In this document: positions 62,700-64,000 of the stretch, piece by piece
Layout of the letters: every line of letters starts with the position of its first letter
Numbering within the stretch: the stretch's first letter is position 1
NCBI GenBank assembly: GCA_020353515.1
Contig: CP070695.1
Location: 2,702,155-2,766,154 of the forward strand
Direction: 5' to 3'
From: Candidatus Heimdallarchaeota archaeon
GTDB lineage: Archaea > Asgardarchaeota > Heimdallarchaeia > Hodarchaeales > Hodarchaeaceae
Length of the DNA: 64,000 nt
The notes under the pieces: model-generated
Databases searched by the model: none
Told to the model about the DNA's origin: nothing
What the model saw: only the letters and a program-made list of their open reading frames with translations
Translations under genes and position numbers: made by a program

Positions 62700-64000
62700 A
62701 TGACATCTAGGTTTCTTCAAGCTATTCGACCGTTCATGTCAATAACTCCAGAAGTCGTCAAACCGACTCGTGAGGTTCACTTCAATGAAAAAGTAGTGTG
62801 GACTTTTGCTGCTTTGGTTATTTATTTTGTAATGGCATCTACTCCGATAATTGGAGCTCAACATGAAGGAGCTGACCCTTTTGCTTTTATGCGTACTATT
62901 ACTGCCTCAACTCAAGGATCACTAGCAGAGCTTGGAATTGGCCCGATAGTAACAGCAGGACTCATTATGCAAATTTTAGTAGGATCTAAAATTATTTCTG
63001 TTAATATGGGAGACCCTGAGGAAAGATCTCTCTATACAGGGGCGCAAAAGGTCATGTCAGTTGCAATGACAATTATTGAAGCAGCTGCATTCTTGATTGG
63101 GGGAACTTATGGAACGAACCTTGATCTTCAGACTCAACTGGCGATCATTGCTCAACTATTAGCAGCAGGTATTATCATCATCCTTCTTGATGAGATGATT
63201 CAGAAAGGTTGGGGATTAGGATCGGGTATTTCTTTGTTCATTGCGGGAGGTGTTGGATTGCAAATTTTTCAAGGATTATTCGCGGCACAGTCCTTTTTGG
63301 AGGGACCAGAACCTGGTGTAACTTCAATGAGAGGAATTGCTCTTGCATTTCTTGCCTGGACAACACGACGAGGTCCCATTGAGGCAATTGGAGCATTATT
63401 TTTCCGTTATAGCCCTGCCGAGAATGTCAATTTACCTTCCCTCTCTCTCCTTTCTGTGATAGCTACTGTAGTTGTGTTCATCATTGTGATATATTTTGAA
63501 TCAATGCGGATTGAAATTCCAATTTCATACGCCCAATACAAAGGAATTCGTTCCACTTATCCGATTAAACTACTCTACGTGTCGAATATTCCTGTCATTT
63601 TAACTTCAGCTGTTTTTGCAGATATTTACTTCATTGCTCAGATGGTTTGGAATGCAAGCGGTGGAACTGGGACATCAAATCCTCTGGCTTTGTTTTTGGG
63701 AACCTTCAGTGTTGATGAAACGTCTCAGCAATATGTCCCTGAAGGTGGCCTTGTATATTTCTTAACTCCACCTCGGTCGCTTGTTGGAGATTTCGGGGTT
63801 CTTAATCTTAGTAGGGGGTTAGAAAGCCTTATGCCCTCCTTATTTCGCGCATTAATTTATGCTATTATCCTGATTGTGCTTTCAGTTATCTTCTCAGTGA
63901 TGTGGTTAGAAACTGCAGGAATGGGCCCTCGGGATGTTGCTAGTCAATTTCTGCAATCAGGAATGCAGATGCCAGGATGGCGACGAAGTAAAAAGATTGT
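62700..64000 (+). CDS. secY: preprotein translocase SecY/Sec61-alpha, 3'-truncated
   Basis: 433 codons visible, running off the right edge. Begins MTSRFLQAIRPFMSITPEVV and continues with FNEKVVWTFAALVIYFVMAS, the plug-region GPIVTAGLIMQILVGS, WGLGSGISLFIAGGV and YFESMRIEIPISYAQYKGIR, all SecY landmarks; membrane helices 1 to about 9 are covered. It forms the translocation channel with SecE (35925). The gene is not followed here by adk or DUF106, which lie elsewhere. Confidence 0.97.
   Translation, partial: MTSRFLQAIRPFMSITPEVVKPTREVHFNEKVVWTFAALVIYFVMASTPIIGAQHEGADPFAFMRTITASTQGSLAELGIGPIVTAGLIMQILVGSKIISVNMGDPEERSLYTGAQKVMSVAMTIIEAAAFLIGGTYGTNLDLQTQLAIIAQLLAAGIIIILLDEMIQKGWGLGSGISLFIAGGVGLQIFQGLFAAQSFLEGPEPGVTSMRGIALAFLAWTTRRGPIEAIGALFFRYSPAENVNLPSLSLLSVIATVVVFIIVIYFESMRIEIPISYAQYKGIRSTYPIKLLYVSNIPVILTSAVFADIYFIAQMVWNASGGTGTSNPLALFLGTFSVDETSQQYVPEGGLVYFLTPPRSLVGDFGVLNLSRGLESLMPSLFRALIYAIILIVLSVIFSVMWLETAGMGPRDVASQFLQSGMQMPGWRRSKKI

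Noticed and set aside
1..64000. CRISPR arrays, insertion sequences, rRNA, SRP RNA and RNase P RNA
   Set aside because: Looked for spaced direct repeats, transposase motifs and conserved RNA cores by eye; none found.

Overview
This 64 kb window is AT-rich, compact chromosomal DNA from an archaeon. The core genes are archaeal: unsplit RNA polymerase subunit B, Spt5, SecE, SecY, PolD small subunit, Orc1/Cdc6, aIF6, ribosomal proteins L1, L10, L11, L18a/LX, L31e, L34e and L39e, prefoldin alpha, FtsY, TiaS, deoxyhypusine synthase and a NOG1 GTPase. Several genes look closer to eukaryotic counterparts than is usual in archaea: a long RpoH with an N-terminal region resembling the RPB5 jaw domain, an OST48/WBP1-like membrane protein, and a ribophorin I-like membrane protein, alongside an STT3/AglB catalytic subunit. 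Together these suggest an Asgard archaeon, possibly Heimdall-like. That placement is inference; no rRNA is present. Bacterial-type MutS and MutL add to the mixed character.

Layout. 1-5.5 kb: 5'-truncated S-adenosylhomocysteinase, a minus-strand cluster (RuvC-like protein, nadM, nog1, truA) and a RadB-like ATPase. 5.5-10.1 kb: mutS-mutL. 10.3-10.5 kb: tRNA-Leu(CAG) and a tRNA-Ser(CGA) with two introns. 10.9-13.4 kb: MoxR-type AAA+ ATPase, VWA protein and a small partner; the first two are joined by what looks like a -1 frameshift signal. 13.4-18.5 kb: a GDPD, three winged-helix regulators, a DUF6788-like protein and orc1/cdc6. The sparse DNA here carries origin-recognition-box-like repeats and is a candidate replication origin. 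18.5-26.6 kb: DP1, STT3, then a plus-strand operon (PRC barrel, polysaccharide deacetylase, AcpS, FkbH-like protein, acyl carrier protein). 26.7-32.2 kb: methylmalonyl-CoA epimerase, a hexapeptide acyltransferase, a zinc-ribbon protein, valS and an APH-like kinase.

32.5-45 kb is the transcription, translation and secretion block: rpoB, secE, spt5, rpl10; ftsY, pfdA, rpl18a, tif6, rpl31e, rpl39e and rpl1; rpl11 and truD; and a zinc-ribbon protein, rpl34e and the DUF106 insertase. 45-50 kb holds tiaS, dys, an agmatinase and a Kbl/BioF-type enzyme; the first three all involve agmatine or polyamines. 50-64 kb is more accessory: a TFS-like zinc ribbon, a PUA/PAPS-reductase/ferredoxin fusion, the long rpoH, the OST48-like protein, a two-intron tRNA-Arg(GCG), a COG2403-type GTPase, small membrane proteins, a Trm112-like protein, a ferredoxin overlapping tRNA-Gln, the ribophorin I-like protein and a 3'-truncated secY.

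The strongest leads are the MoxR/VWA frameshift signal, the full-length RPB5-like RpoH, the dispersed eukaryote-like OST subunits, the FkbH/ACP operon next to STT3, the two double-intron tRNAs and the ORB-flanked candidate origin.
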